Positions 33,291 to 41,531 of a DNA stretch of 64,000 nucleotides are shown here, in pieces. Below the pieces are notes generated by a model. The model searched no databases. It was not told where the DNA came from and saw nothing but the letters and a program-made list of their open reading frames with translations. A program made the translations under genes and the position numbers. The first letter of the stretch is position 1. Each line of letters opens with the position of its first letter. This DNA is from Amphibacillus sediminis NBRC 103570 (GTDB lineage: Bacteria > Bacillota > Bacilli > Bacillales > Amphibacillaceae), in the NCBI RefSeq assembly GCF_001552275.1, contig NZ_BCQW01000003.1, positions 186,001 through 250,000 of the forward strand, given 5' to 3'.

Positions 33291-33794
33291 CTAATCCTCT
33301 TCTAATTCATGCTCACCAATTTGTGTTTCAAATAATGATTCCCAATCACTATTTTCTATCAATTCTAGCTGCGCTTCAACCAACATCTTTAAGCGTGTTT
33401 GAAAAACTTTTGCTTGTTTCTTTAATTCTTCCACTTCTATTTCAATCCGTCTTGACTTTTCCAAAGCATCATTAATAATACGATCTGCATTTTTCTCAGC
33501 TTCACGAATGATTAATTTTGATTCTTTAGTTGCGTTTCCTTTTACATCCTCCGCAGTCTGCTGCGCAATTAAAATAGATTTATTAAGTGTTTCTTCAATA
33601 TTTGAAAAATGGCTTAATTTTTCTTTCATTTCTTCTACTTGGCGTTGTAAATCTTTTTTTTCACGAATAATTAGTTCGTAGTCCTTAATGACTTGATCTA
33701 AAAATTCGTTCACCTCATCTTGATCATAACCTCTTAATCCACGAGTAAACTCTTTATTATGAATGTCTAATGGTGTTAATGGCACTATGGCCAC
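33291..33794 (-). CDS. divIVA: Cell-division / polarity protein DivIVA
   Basis: Coiled-coil protein that binds curved membranes at poles and septa and positions division and chromosome-anchoring factors. The N-terminal lipid-binding domain is clear (PLTPLDIHNKEFTRGLRGYD, then DEVNEFLDQVIKDYE). It is followed by a long coiled coil from about residue 30 to 140 and an acidic tail (GEHELEED). The 167 residues match Bacillus DivIVA rather than the shorter GpsB. It sits at the end of the ylm cluster, as usual. Confidence 0.94.
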   Translation of the reverse strand: MAIVPLTPLDIHNKEFTRGLRGYDQDEVNEFLDQVIKDYELIIREKKDLQRQVEEMKEKLSHFSNIEETLNKSILIAQQTAEDVKGNATKESKLIIREAEKNADRIINDALEKSRRIEIEVEELKKQAKVFQTRLKMLVEAQLELIENSDWESLFETQIGEHELEED

Positions 33795-34148
33795 CTCCTT
33801 TTATCTGCTTGTTGTTCTATTGTTTAATTTATTTCGACATCATTAGGCAATTCTCCTGCTTGAAACGGATATTTCGCAATCATGGTAAATCTCATCACCA
33901 AATCTTATGTGGAGAACTAATGACCATTAATATGTTGAGTCTTTTTGTATGATCAATCGCAGAACATGGCATTATTCCCCGACTGGATTATTTTCACCAA
34001 TGCTTATCCTACTTTAGATTATTGAATACCTAAACCTAGATATCTTCCTTTTCTTAGCGTCTAGCTGTACATGCGCCCCAGACTTTATCGAGCTTCACTT
34101 GAAATTTTCGCTGAAAATTTACAGCCCCCGGAGGCTTTAAAAGTATGG
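33795..34148. other. 354-base spacer with partial repeat B2
   Basis: This lies between ylmH and divIVA. Apart from the repeat B2 fragment (34056-34140), I see no gene, RNA or convincing terminator. The divIVA promoter is expected here but no clear -35/-10 pair was identified. Confidence 0.4.
34056..34140 (+). repeat. Dispersed repeat family B, left module only (copy B2)
   Basis: 85 bp resembling the left half of B1 and B3 (GCGCCC(C)AGA, TATCGAGCTT, TTTTCGCTGAAAAT, GGCTTTAA). The terminal stem module (CTTTATTCAGC ... GCTGAATGAAGTTAAA) is missing. More diverged than the other copies; it ends 8 bases from the ylmH stop codon. Confidence 0.6.
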
Positions 34149-34928
34149 TTAGCTTAGTATTTGAAATTGAATACGCCAGTTATCTTTTTTCGTCTGACCT
34201 AGTATATTTAATAAGCGACTGCGCCCTTTACCACGACAAGACAAAACATCTCCTGTTTCGACGATAAAGGCAGGATTGTCAATAACCTTGAAGTTTACCT
34301 TCACATCCCCTTTTTCAATTAATTGAACAGCCTGAGACCGAGAATAACGATAAATATGCTTGACTAGCAGATCAAGACGTAATGAAGAAATGGTCCCTTC
34401 ATACGTGATCCATTTGTCTAATGGTGCTAACAACTGATCCGGATGGCATGCCTCAAATTGAAGCTTCGTTCTCTTAATTGACGTTAGTTGTAGTTTGACA
34501 AAATCCGCGACATCTGCCGAAACACATAGCTGTATCTTTCCTTTGTTGGGATCAATAATTATATCGCCAAGCTTTTTTCGCATCAACCCTAATGATAAAA
34601 AGGCACCCATCACATCACGGTGCTCGATGTTAGCAAACTTCATTGGATAACTCGCCTTTAGGACAGAAATAGGAAAGTGATCGTCATTGATCGCTTCATA
34701 ATAAGGGGCTAAAACAGCTTGTTTTCGTTCTGCAAGATCGATTCCACCATAAAAGGCCAGTTGAAGCTGATCATTATTTCCAATAATAGTTTGAAAAATC
34801 AGCTGTTCCCGAGGATCAAGAAAATCCGTGAATTTACTAACAAACCGCTGTTCAACATAATCCTTCCAATTAAAGATCTGATCAATAAATGGTTGCTCAT
34901 CTTTACGAAAGTGCTGATAAACCTCCAT
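34149..34928 (-). CDS. ylmH: S4-domain RNA-binding protein YlmH
   Basis: RNA-binding protein of the division-linked ylm cluster; the B. subtilis homologue has been linked to ribosome quality control. The N-terminal part (about residues 1-170) is the YlmH-specific domain, with LDPREQLIFQTI and KLGDIIIDPNKG. The C-terminal S4 domain (about residues 180-245) shows SSLRLDLLVKHIYRYSRSQAVQLI and KVNFKVIDNPAF. Length 259 is standard. Confidence 0.9.
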   Translation of the reverse strand: MEVYQHFRKDEQPFIDQIFNWKDYVEQRFVSKFTDFLDPREQLIFQTIIGNNDQLQLAFYGGIDLAERKQAVLAPYYEAINDDHFPISVLKASYPMKFANIEHRDVMGAFLSLGLMRKKLGDIIIDPNKGKIQLCVSADVADFVKLQLTSIKRTKLQFEACHPDQLLAPLDKWITYEGTISSLRLDLLVKHIYRYSRSQAVQLIEKGDVKVNFKVIDNPAFIVETGDVLSCRGKGRSRLLNILGQTKKDNWRIQFQILS

Positions 34929-34937
34929 ATCGATCTC

Positions 34938-35198
34938 CTATCTAAAAAATCCTAATAATACGAATAAGCCTTGTAAAGCTAGCTGTAAGACAAAGATTGC
35001 GACAAGCCCCGAAATATCAAGCATTCCAAGAGGTGGTATAATTCTTCTGAAAGGTTCCAGATAGGGTTCAACAATACTAGCAAGAAATCGTCCAAATGTT
35101 GACTCTCTTGCTCCTGGAAACCATGACATTAAAATATATATCACAATCGCAATTTGATATAGATTAAGCAGTCTAAATAATAATGATTCTAAGCTCAT
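34938..35198 (-). CDS. ylmG: YggT-family membrane protein YlmG
   Basis: 86-residue protein with two membrane segments and the YggT-family core SWFPGARES and ILxP-type [15 protein letters not shown]. The role is uncertain; the family is associated with nucleoid or membrane organisation and division genes. Tightly packed between sepF and ylmH. Confidence 0.9.
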   Translation of the reverse strand: MSLESLLFRLLNLYQIAIVIYILMSWFPGARESTFGRFLASIVEPYLEPFRRIIPPLGMLDISGLVAIFVLQLALQGLFVLLGFFR

Positions 35199-35204
35199 TT
35201 CGAT

Positions 35205-35651
35205 CTACCACCTTTGTTCAAAATCATCTTCATCTTCGATGACTTGAGTAATACTTCCAGTAATCTCTACATTATCCGGTGTGCACAAAAAGGTATGAGG
35301 ACCTAATTTTTGTATTTCACCTGATACTGCGTAAACCGTTCCACTTAAAAAGTCAACAATTCGTTTCGCTTGCTGATAGTCAACACGTTGTAGATTGATC
35401 ACAACAGAACGTCGATTAACAACGTGATCAGCAATTTCCTGAGTATCATCATATGAACGCGGTTCAGCTAAGACAACTTTTGTCTGAGCTTGTACGGATT
35501 TTAGACTAACAACATTTTGTACATCCTTTTTATGGTGTTTACCACTTCTTCGTGATAGCTCATCGACTTCCTCTGGCATCGTCTCTTCTTCTTCATAATA
35601 TTCTTCATCTTCAACGGAAAATAGTGTTCGAAATTTGTTTTTGATACTCAC
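35205..35651 (-). CDS. sepF: Cell division protein SepF
   Basis: Membrane-binding FtsZ partner that bundles and anchors Z-ring filaments. The N-terminal amphipathic helix (SIKNKFRTLFS) is followed by an acidic linker, then the SepF fold from about residue 65 (VVLAEPRSYDD, VVINLQRVDYQQAKRIVDFLSG, FLCTPDNVEIT). I prefer the GTG start at 35651 preceded by GAGGTGAT, which aligns with B. subtilis SepF; an in-frame GTG three codons earlier overlaps the ylmE stop. Confidence 0.93.
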   Translation of the reverse strand: MSIKNKFRTLFSVEDEEYYEEEETMPEEVDELSRRSGKHHKKDVQNVVSLKSVQAQTKVVLAEPRSYDDTQEIADHVVNRRSVVINLQRVDYQQAKRIVDFLSGTVYAVSGEIQKLGPHTFLCTPDNVEITGSITQVIEDEDDFEQRW

Positions 35652-35656
35652 TTTTA

Positions 35657-36343
35657 TCACCTCAACTTATCAGTTCCAACTAAACTGGAGCCAATTCTAA
35701 TATGTGTTGCACCTTCTTCAATGGCAATATGGAAATCATTACTCATTCCCATCGACAGCCCTTGGCAAGGTGCATGTTTATATCCTTTAGCTTGGATTTG
35801 GTCTCGAAGTTCTCGAAGCCGACGAAATACCTGTCTTAAGATTGATTCGTCGTCTGTAAATGGAGCCATTGTCATTAAGCCAACGACTTTAATCTTTGGA
35901 TAGGCAGTTAGTTGTTGAATAAACATTTCTAACTCGTCTGGCGGCAATCCTGCCTTGCTTTCTTCTCCACTGACATTTACTTGGACAAAGCATGAAATGA
36001 CTTTATCTGCCCGCTTATTTATTTCTTCAGCTAAAGATAGACGATCTAATGCATGGAAATAATCTACTTGGTTAATAACTTTTTTTACTTTTTTGGTTTG
36101 AAGCTGACCAATAAAGTGCCAAGAGATAGCAGGATCGTCTAAAGCTACCTGTTTCTCGGATAATCCTGTATCGCGATTTTCTGCAATATTGGTAATACCT
36201 GCTTGCAGCACTTCCTTAGTCCGTTCTATTGTAACATATTTCGTCACCGCTATCAGGGTTATTTCCTCTACTGTACGGCCCGAGCGCTGACAACTTGCTT
36301 CAATCATTTGCTGAATGGTTGTTAAGTTATCTGTAACACGCAT
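35657..36343 (-). CDS. ylmE: PLP-binding protein YggS/YlmE family
   Basis: Pyridoxal-phosphate homeostasis protein with an alanine-racemase-like barrel and no known catalysis. The PLP lysine lies in LIAVTKYVTIER near residue 31. The substrate-free pocket motifs IAENRDTG, WHFIGQLQTKK, LSMGMSNDFHIAIEEGATHIRIGSSL are intact. 228 residues is normal. Sits between ylmD and sepF as in other Firmicutes. Confidence 0.92.
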   Translation of the reverse strand: MRVTDNLTTIQQMIEASCQRSGRTVEEITLIAVTKYVTIERTKEVLQAGITNIAENRDTGLSEKQVALDDPAISWHFIGQLQTKKVKKVINQVDYFHALDRLSLAEEINKRADKVISCFVQVNVSGEESKAGLPPDELEMFIQQLTAYPKIKVVGLMTMAPFTDDESILRQVFRRLRELRDQIQAKGYKHAPCQGLSMGMSNDFHIAIEEGATHIRIGSSLVGTDKLR

Positions 36344-36361
36344 ATTCTGCTCCCCCTGAGT

Positions 36362-37165
36362 TTATCTTAAACCAATAAATCCAAGCATCCTTCCTGTCTT
36401 CCCTTGATCACGCCTGTAAGAATAGAGTCTATCCGTTTGATATGTACATCGACTCGTTTTAACTAAGTTGGTATGTTTTATCCCCTTATCCAGCATGATT
36501 AGCTCATTTAGTTTGGGTAGATCCAGTAGATACTGATCGTTTAAATCTGCTTGTTTCGTTACAACCCGCTCTCGATACCGTGTCGGAACCTTGTCCACCA
36601 CATTGGTATTAACCTGGTAATGCCTTTGACTAATAGACGGTCCGATGGCCGCTTTTAAATTCTTAGGATTTACACCTTGTTCTACTAGGACGTCGACCAT
36701 CCGAGCAGCCATACCAGCTACTGTTCCTCGCCATCCTGCATGTGCAATGCCAATCCATTCTGTGACCGGATCGTAAAAATATAACGGAACACAATCAGCG
36801 AAAAAAGCCGCTAAAAGAACAGATTTTTGGTTGGTAACCAGTCCATCAACACCTGATAAAGGAGGCTTTGCTAGAGTCGCTCCCGCGCCGATAGCACTTT
36901 CTGTAACCACATTAATCTTTGTCTCATGAATCTGCTCACCTAGTACCCAACGATCAAGGTCAATCTGGAGCTTATCGGCAAGGCGTTGACGATTCTTTAA
37001 TACGGCATTGGGATTATCGTTAACGTGCAACCCCATATTAAGTTGCTGATAAGGAGCCTGACTCACTCCACCACAACGTGTTGTTATGCCGGCTATCAAG
37101 GCTGGAGTGTGCTCTATCCATGGCTGAATCTGATAGTAAATCTCTTGTGTTTGAAAGGGCTCCAT
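36362..37165 (-). CDS. ylmD: Multicopper-oxidase-like / purine nucleosidase family protein YlmD (YfiH family)
   Basis: 267-residue member of the YfiH (DUF152) family, whose characterised members act on purine nucleosides and carry a zinc site. Conserved blocks are GLHVNDNP, DGLVTN, FADCVPLYFYDP and the cysteine-histidine metal site in IGIAHAGWRGTVAGM, with AAIGPSISQRHYQV toward the C-terminus. The in vivo substrate is not certain. Confidence 0.9.
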   Translation of the reverse strand: MEPFQTQEIYYQIQPWIEHTPALIAGITTRCGGVSQAPYQQLNMGLHVNDNPNAVLKNRQRLADKLQIDLDRWVLGEQIHETKINVVTESAIGAGATLAKPPLSGVDGLVTNQKSVLLAAFFADCVPLYFYDPVTEWIGIAHAGWRGTVAGMAARMVDVLVEQGVNPKNLKAAIGPSISQRHYQVNTNVVDKVPTRYRERVVTKQADLNDQYLLDLPKLNELIMLDKGIKHTNLVKTSRCTYQTDRLYSYRRDQGKTGRMLGFIGLR

Positions 37166-37243
37166 ATTTCTTCTCCTTTTTTCACTATTCTATCATATTT
37201 TCCTCTTTTTTTCTTAACTGTTTTAAATCAATTACTCCAGCAA

Positions 37244-37471
37244 TTATTTAATCAAAATGACGTCATCACCAAATGTGACAATATTTGACCATGGAATGGT
37301 GTATTCACTTTGCTTGTTAAATAATTGACTGATACCAGATCGTGCTCCAATAATAATATCGGTTATCTTGCCTTGATCTACATCAATTTCTAAGTCAATA
37401 ATATGTCCAATTCTTTTCCCTGTCTCAATCGAGACGATTTCTTTCGTTTGTAAAGCTGTTAAGGTTATCAT
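37244..37471 (-). CDS. ylmC: PRC-barrel domain protein YlmC/YmxH
   Basis: 75 residues forming a single PRC-barrel (LQTKEIVSIETGKRIGHIIDLEID, GKITDIIIGARSG). This is the YlmC/YmxH family, associated with sporulation-era clusters; the function is unknown. It is the first gene of the ylmC-H set and follows sigG after 380 bases. Confidence 0.88.
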   Translation of the reverse strand: MITLTALQTKEIVSIETGKRIGHIIDLEIDVDQGKITDIIIGARSGISQLFNKQSEYTIPWSNIVTFGDDVILIK

Positions 37472-37851
37472 TTATCCTCACCTTCCTCACTTCCACTATA
37501 TGATCGCTCATTGTTCACCATTACTAGGGTACGACAAATTTTAATTGACAACTTATTACGATTTAGTTAGGGAAATTTAGATATTAACATAACGGTAACC
37601 TGCTTTTTATCAATGATTGAAGATGGGATAATTGATAAAAAACACGGATAAAAAGCCGATAGCTGCAGCATTGACAACCGTTCTGTTACAACCACGAAAA
37701 TTAGACTTGTTTCATAGAAACAGGCACATGGCTCTTTTCCGCCACGTGCCTTGCTTTATAACTGATATCTGTTTCGATCGTTTGATTATCTTTTGCTAAA
37801 TTACGCTTTGCTTCAGTCTCCAACTATCTCAATATACCAAAGTTGGATCAA
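37472..37851. other. 380-base spacer between sigG and ylmC
   Basis: No gene seen. It holds one inverted repeat (37724-37751) that may end sigG transcription. No recognised promoter motif was found for ylmC. Confidence 0.35.
37724..37751 (-). terminator. Possible terminator after sigG
   Basis: GGCAC.TGG (37724 onward) pairs with CCAC.GTGCC. On the minus strand the stem is followed by TGTTTCTATG, a weak T-run. It lies about 100 bases beyond the sigG stop. Confidence 0.4.
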
Positions 37852-38652
37852 TTAACTAGTCCTTGGATCATTCGAGTTAAACATAGTCTCGTTCATTTCT
37901 TGAATTGCCGCCTTTTCTAACCGTGATACTTGTGCTTGGGAGATACCTATTTCATTGGCTACCTCCATTTGTGTCAACCCTTGAAAAAACCGTTTAGTGA
38001 TAATCATCTTTTCTCGAGCATTTAAACGCTTCATTCCTTCTCTTAACGAGAGCTGGTCAAGCCAATTCTCCTCTAGATCACGTTCATCACTCACCTGATC
38101 TAATACAAAAATAGGGTCCCCGCCATCATTATAGATTGGCTCAAATAATGAAACGGGATCTTGTATCGCATCCATTGCAAAGACTATATCACTTTGTTCA
38201 ATTCCTAGCTCCTTTGCAATCTCCTCAGCAGTTGGTTCTTTTAATGTTTGATTCATTAGCTTTTCTCTAACCTGTAATGCTTTATAGGCGGTATCACGTA
38301 ACGAGCGCGATACACGAATGGGGTTATTATCGCGTAAGTATCTGCGTATCTCTCCAATTATCATCGGTACAGCATAGGTTGAAAATCTAACATTCTGACT
38401 CAAATCAAAGTTGTCAATTGACTTCATTAAGCCAATACAACCAACTTGGAAAAGATCATCACCGTACTCACCCCGGTTTTGAAAACGTTGAATAATGCTC
38501 AATACTAACCGAAGATTACCATTTACTAATGTTTCACGGGCAGATCGGTCACCTGCCTGCATGGCTTTAAATAGCTTACGCATTTCTTCATTTTTGAGGA
38601 CAGGTAGCTTTGATGTGTCTACACCGCATATTTCTACTTTATGTCTAACCAT
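37852..38652 (-). CDS. sigG: Forespore sigma factor SigG
   Basis: Late forespore-specific RNA polymerase sigma factor. The N-terminal anti-sigma-contact region VEICGVDTSKLPVLKNEEM is nearly identical to B. subtilis SigG. Region 2 (NLRLVLSIIQRF, YGDDLFQVGCIGLMKSIDNF, ITRYL-like GEIRRYLRDN), region 3 and the region 4 helix-turn-helix (EVANEIGISQAQVSRLEKAA) follow. The start is ATG 38652 with GGGAGGG; the longer open frame starts inside the sigma-F promoter region. 266 residues. Confidence 0.97.
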   Translation of the reverse strand: MVRHKVEICGVDTSKLPVLKNEEMRKLFKAMQAGDRSARETLVNGNLRLVLSIIQRFQNRGEYGDDLFQVGCIGLMKSIDNFDLSQNVRFSTYAVPMIIGEIRRYLRDNNPIRVSRSLRDTAYKALQVREKLMNQTLKEPTAEEIAKELGIEQSDIVFAMDAIQDPVSLFEPIYNDGGDPIFVLDQVSDERDLEENWLDQLSLREGMKRLNAREKMIITKRFFQGLTQMEVANEIGISQAQVSRLEKAAIQEMNETMFNSNDPRTS

Positions 38653-38690
38653 AAGTGACCCTCCCATGTATTGAACAGCTGTACATGGAA

Positions 38691-38720
38691 CAGTATCACC
38701 ATAGGTCATTTATTTTATGC
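38691..38720 (-). promoter_or_regulatory. Sigma-F-type promoter for sigG
   Basis: On the minus strand, -35 GCATA (38720-38716) and -10 GGTGATACT (38700-38692) are separated by exactly 15 bases, matching the sigma-F consensus (GYATA, N15, GGnnAnAnT). It lies 39 bases before the sigG start, as in B. subtilis where sigma-F transcribes spoIIIG. Confidence 0.78.
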
Positions 38721-38756
38721 AGGTAATTATTTCCGAAACTCTATTAAGACAATGGC

Positions 38757-39112
38757 ACAAGAAAGAAGTCTGAGACAAAAGTATAATTAGATATATGAGA
38801 GCCGAACATTAATATGACAAAGACATATACCGTTTCGACAAAACACTTCGCTTTTACTTACCTGCACAAAGGAGACATCTTCATAAATTCAGTGTCTCCC
38901 TAGCACTTACCAGCACAAAGGAGACATCTTCATAAATTCAGTGTCTCCCTAGCCGTGTGCACGGCTTTAGCTAACTGTGTGAAGAAAGGCACTTCACACA
39001 GTGGATCTTCAGCTCGTGCTTTCCCACAGGAGTCTTCGTATTTTGTCTCCACTATGCTAAATGTTCGGATTCTCATGCTATCTATTTCGTTTTGTCCCAG
39101 CCTCTTTCTCGC
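38757..39112 (-). mobile_element. MITE-like inverted-repeat element between sigE and sigG
   Basis: About 355 bp bounded by imperfect terminal inverted repeats of about 50 bp (left AGAAAGAAGTCTGAGACAAA, right the reverse complement of an AGAAAGAGGCTGGGACAAAA-type arm; both contain CCGAACATT). No transposase. The interior holds a duplicated 41-bp hairpin unit and two further hairpins (GCCGTG.CACGGC; ACTGTGTGAAG/CTTCACACAGT). The GGCTGGGACAAAA arm and the GACTCC..GGGAAAGCACGAGCTGAAGATCC interior resemble repeats I recall from many Bacillaceae intergenic regions. It fills most of the 617-base gap. Confidence 0.7.
38865..38954 (+). repeat. Tandem 41-bp duplication within the MITE-like element
   Basis: GCACAAAGGAGACATCTTCA... 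occurs at 38865-38905 and again at 38914-38954 with identical sequence, 49 bases apart. Each unit contains the hairpin GGAGACA/TGTCTCC around a 15-base loop. Two copies only, with an 8-base spacer. Confidence 0.85.
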
Positions 39113-39269
39113 AATTCTTACGGTACGTGGTTGGTTTATTGTGCAATCAACTAACTTATCTATGGCTTTGATAAATAAAGTAAGGTAAGAGTACAAACAA
39201 CGAATGAAGATACTATGTCACTTTTTAGTGCGTTTCTAAAATCCACACCGAATTTGTCCATGTGGGGAT

Positions 39270-39989
39270 TCAAATCATTTTCTCAAATTCCTTCTGTAAG
39301 CGGCGGATAATCTTCTTTTCAAGTCGTGAAATATAAGATTGAGATATACCTAGTAAATCAGCTACATCCTTTTGAGTCATTTCCTCATCGCCGACTAAGC
39401 CAAAACGTAATTCCATAATCTGCTTTTCTCTTCCAGATAAGCGCTCGAGTGCTTTTTTTAATAACTTTTTATCTACAGATGCTTCTAAATCCTTTTCAAT
39501 TATATCGTCATCTGTACCTAAAATATCTGACAATAACAGCTCATTTCCATCCCAATCAATGTTAAGTGGCTCATCAAATGAAACCTCTGATTTTAATTTA
39601 TTTGTTTTCCTTAAATACATTAATATTTCATTTTCGATACAACGAGAAGCGTAGGTGGCTAATTTGATCTTTTTTTCTAAATTAAATGTATTAATCGCCT
39701 TTATCAGTCCAATTGTTCCTATACTGATCAGATCCTCGATATTTATCCCGGTATTTTCAAATTTTCGAGCAATATAGACAACTAGCCGAAGATTCCTTTC
39801 AATTAGCATCGCTTTAGCTGCCTTATCACCAGTAGGTAACTTAATTAATAATTGGTACTCTTCTTCCTTCGTTAATGGTGGTGGTAAGGCTTCACTCCCA
39901 CCTATGTAATAAATTTCTTTTGGTTTAATACCCAATTTCATTTTGACTCTTAAATAGATTAGTCTCAGTTGGAGAAGAAACTTTTTCAA
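39270..39989 (-). CDS. sigE: Pro-sigma-E, early mother-cell sigma factor
   Basis: Sigma factor for early mother-cell genes, made as an inactive membrane-tethered precursor. The N-terminal ~28 residues ([20 protein letters not shown]) match the amphipathic pro-sequence removed by SpoIIGA before [13 protein letters not shown]. Regions 2-4 are almost identical to B. subtilis SigE ([50 protein letters not shown]). The initiation codon is TTG (39987-39989) after GAGGAGTG. A 282-base spacer separates it from spoIIGA. Confidence 0.97.
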   Translation of the reverse strand: MKKFLLQLRLIYLRVKMKLGIKPKEIYYIGGSEALPPPLTKEEEYQLLIKLPTGDKAAKAMLIERNLRLVVYIARKFENTGINIEDLISIGTIGLIKAINTFNLEKKIKLATYASRCIENEILMYLRKTNKLKSEVSFDEPLNIDWDGNELLLSDILGTDDDIIEKDLEASVDKKLLKKALERLSGREKQIMELRFGLVGDEEMTQKDVADLLGISQSYISRLEKKIIRRLQKEFEKMI

Positions 39990-40271
39990 AATCTAACACT
40001 CCTCATATATGATATTTATACTTTGGATTTAGTTTTACTGATTTTCTTTGATGAATCGGTTAATTCTATAACAAGACAAAAAATGATACACAGTAAAATA
40101 AATAGCACATGATAAGATTTTTATAACTATGCTATCCAATTCCTCGCTCAAGGAATCAATTCATCTAACCATTTATCTTTACAGACTATAAACCAAGGTG
40201 GCTTTCCTTATATAAATAAGAAGCAAGGGCGTATTCTTTGCTAAATTTAATTACCCTAATTCATATAAGGT

Positions 40272-41192
40272 TTATGAAACAAATGTTTGTTTCTTGAATA
40301 GCTCTGGATTTAATAAACAATGGTAAAGTTGATCAGTTGTAAAATAACTAAATTTCAATCCAACCAGAATCCTTTTGAAATGTAAAACTTCACCATTGCA
40401 CTCAAGTGAAATGAAATTGGCTCTAAAGGCAACTAAAATACTTGGTGACGAGTCTATGCCTCGAAAGGGAATCAAATGAATATTCTTCGAGATGTCTGCT
40501 GGCACACCATTAAGATCATAGGTTTGCTCAAGCGTTTTCAATGCATCGATCGTAGACTGCTCGAACAGTTGTTCAATAGCATATAAATCGATTAAAACAA
40601 CTGGGTCTCCTGAAATAGGATCAGTAAGGTGGTTAGCACTATCAAGATAACCGTTAACTTTAATGGTTTTATCAGCCAAGTTAATAATGGTTTGATAGGT
40701 TTGATCACTACGATAATTTGTTAAAGCTTGCTTGTCCATTGTTTTCCTGGTGAAGAACCAACAGATTGGGAAACCAATTATGACGAAAAGCCAACTAATT
40801 GGTGTACCATAGCCCGTTGATTGGGTCATAAAAGCAGTACCTGACCAGTGATAAGGCTGTTGTAATAAATAATGGAGACCAAATAATGCCCCACCAATGG
40901 CAAATGTGACAAAATAAAAGACAAAGAATGTCTTGATAAATAAGGTGATAGACTTGAAACCAAAAGCAATCAAAAGAATGAGGCAAGAATATAACAGTTT
41001 ACCTAGTGGTGTTAGAATAAAATGGCCTGGTGCATAAACAGTAATGAAGACAATTAGTGATGCAAAAAGTGCTGCAGCAATCAAAGACCAGCCTCTTGTT
41101 TTTGATTTAACAAGATGACCTGTCATCTGGATGATCATGAAATCAATACATATATTTAAAATCCATATGACGTCTAAGTAGATGGTCATCAT
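40272..41192 (-). CDS. spoIIGA: Sporulation pro-sigma-E processing peptidase SpoIIGA
   Basis: Membrane-embedded aspartic protease that activates pro-sigma-E when signalled by SpoIIR. Five hydrophobic segments occupy about residues 5-145, followed by a cytosolic protease domain. The catalytic motif expected as DSGN/DTGN reads DSANHLTDP at residue 184, with alanine replacing the glycine. The rest of the domain (DPVVLIDLY, PFRGIDSSPSILVAFR) fits the family. 306 residues. Located directly upstream of sigE, its substrate gene. Confidence 0.94.
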   Translation of the reverse strand: MMTIYLDVIWILNICIDFMIIQMTGHLVKSKTRGWSLIAAALFASLIVFITVYAPGHFILTPLGKLLYSCLILLIAFGFKSITLFIKTFFVFYFVTFAIGGALFGLHYLLQQPYHWSGTAFMTQSTGYGTPISWLFVIIGFPICWFFTRKTMDKQALTNYRSDQTYQTIINLADKTIKVNGYLDSANHLTDPISGDPVVLIDLYAIEQLFEQSTIDALKTLEQTYDLNGVPADISKNIHLIPFRGIDSSPSILVAFRANFISLECNGEVLHFKRILVGLKFSYFTTDQLYHCLLNPELFKKQTFVS

Positions 41193-41221
41193 TGGTTACC
41201 TCTCTCAACCTAATTAAAGAT

Positions 41222-41254
41222 AGTATACGGGGATAATAAAGCAAAGTCTGTCAG
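41222..41254 (-). promoter_or_regulatory. Candidate Spo0A-activated promoter of spoIIGA
   Basis: On the minus strand, CTGACA (41254-41249) and TATACT (41227-41222) are separated by 21 bases. The B. subtilis spoIIG promoter also has an abnormally long spacer (22 bases) and depends on phosphorylated Spo0A. Imperfect 0A-box-like sequences (TGTCAGA; AGTCAAA) overlap the -35 element. Confidence 0.5.
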
Positions 41255-41437
41255 AGTTTGACTGTGAAATAACCCTTTTTTTAAGAGAAAATTAGAGCTT
41301 GTGTCACTTGTACTAAGATTCATCAAAGCAAAGCTCCTTTAGCCACGTTTTTAAGGAAATGTCGTGATTTCGCGTTCTCTCTCTTACTATCGCCGTTAGA
41401 AAGTAAGCTTGAACTCGCTATTATGTTACACAAATAA
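41228..41437. other. Spacer between ftsZ terminator and spoIIGA promoter
   Basis: The 339-base stretch between ftsZ and spoIIGA holds the spoIIGA promoter on the right strand side and the ftsZ terminator near ftsZ. The remaining part shows no gene. The bpr/bpf genes found here in B. subtilis are absent. Confidence 0.4.
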
Positions 41438-41476
41438 AAAAGCATGAGTTTAGGGGACCAAACTCATGCTTTTTTA
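41438..41476. terminator. Terminator after ftsZ
   Basis: AAAAAGCATGAGTTT (41438-41452) pairs with AAACTCATGCTTTTT (41461-41475) around an 8-base loop, with A-rich and T-rich flanks giving a T-run in both directions. On the minus strand it lies 56 bases after the ftsZ stop. Confidence 0.88.
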
Positions 41477-41531
41477 TTTTTTTAAAATATTTAAAGCCAT
41501 AATTTAAATTTTAGCAACTGCTTAGTAAAAG

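Noticed and set aside
38865-38954. Possible CRISPR array from the repeated 41-bp unit
   Set aside because: Only two units with an 8-base spacer; the unit is a hairpin inside a MITE-like element, and no cas genes are present.
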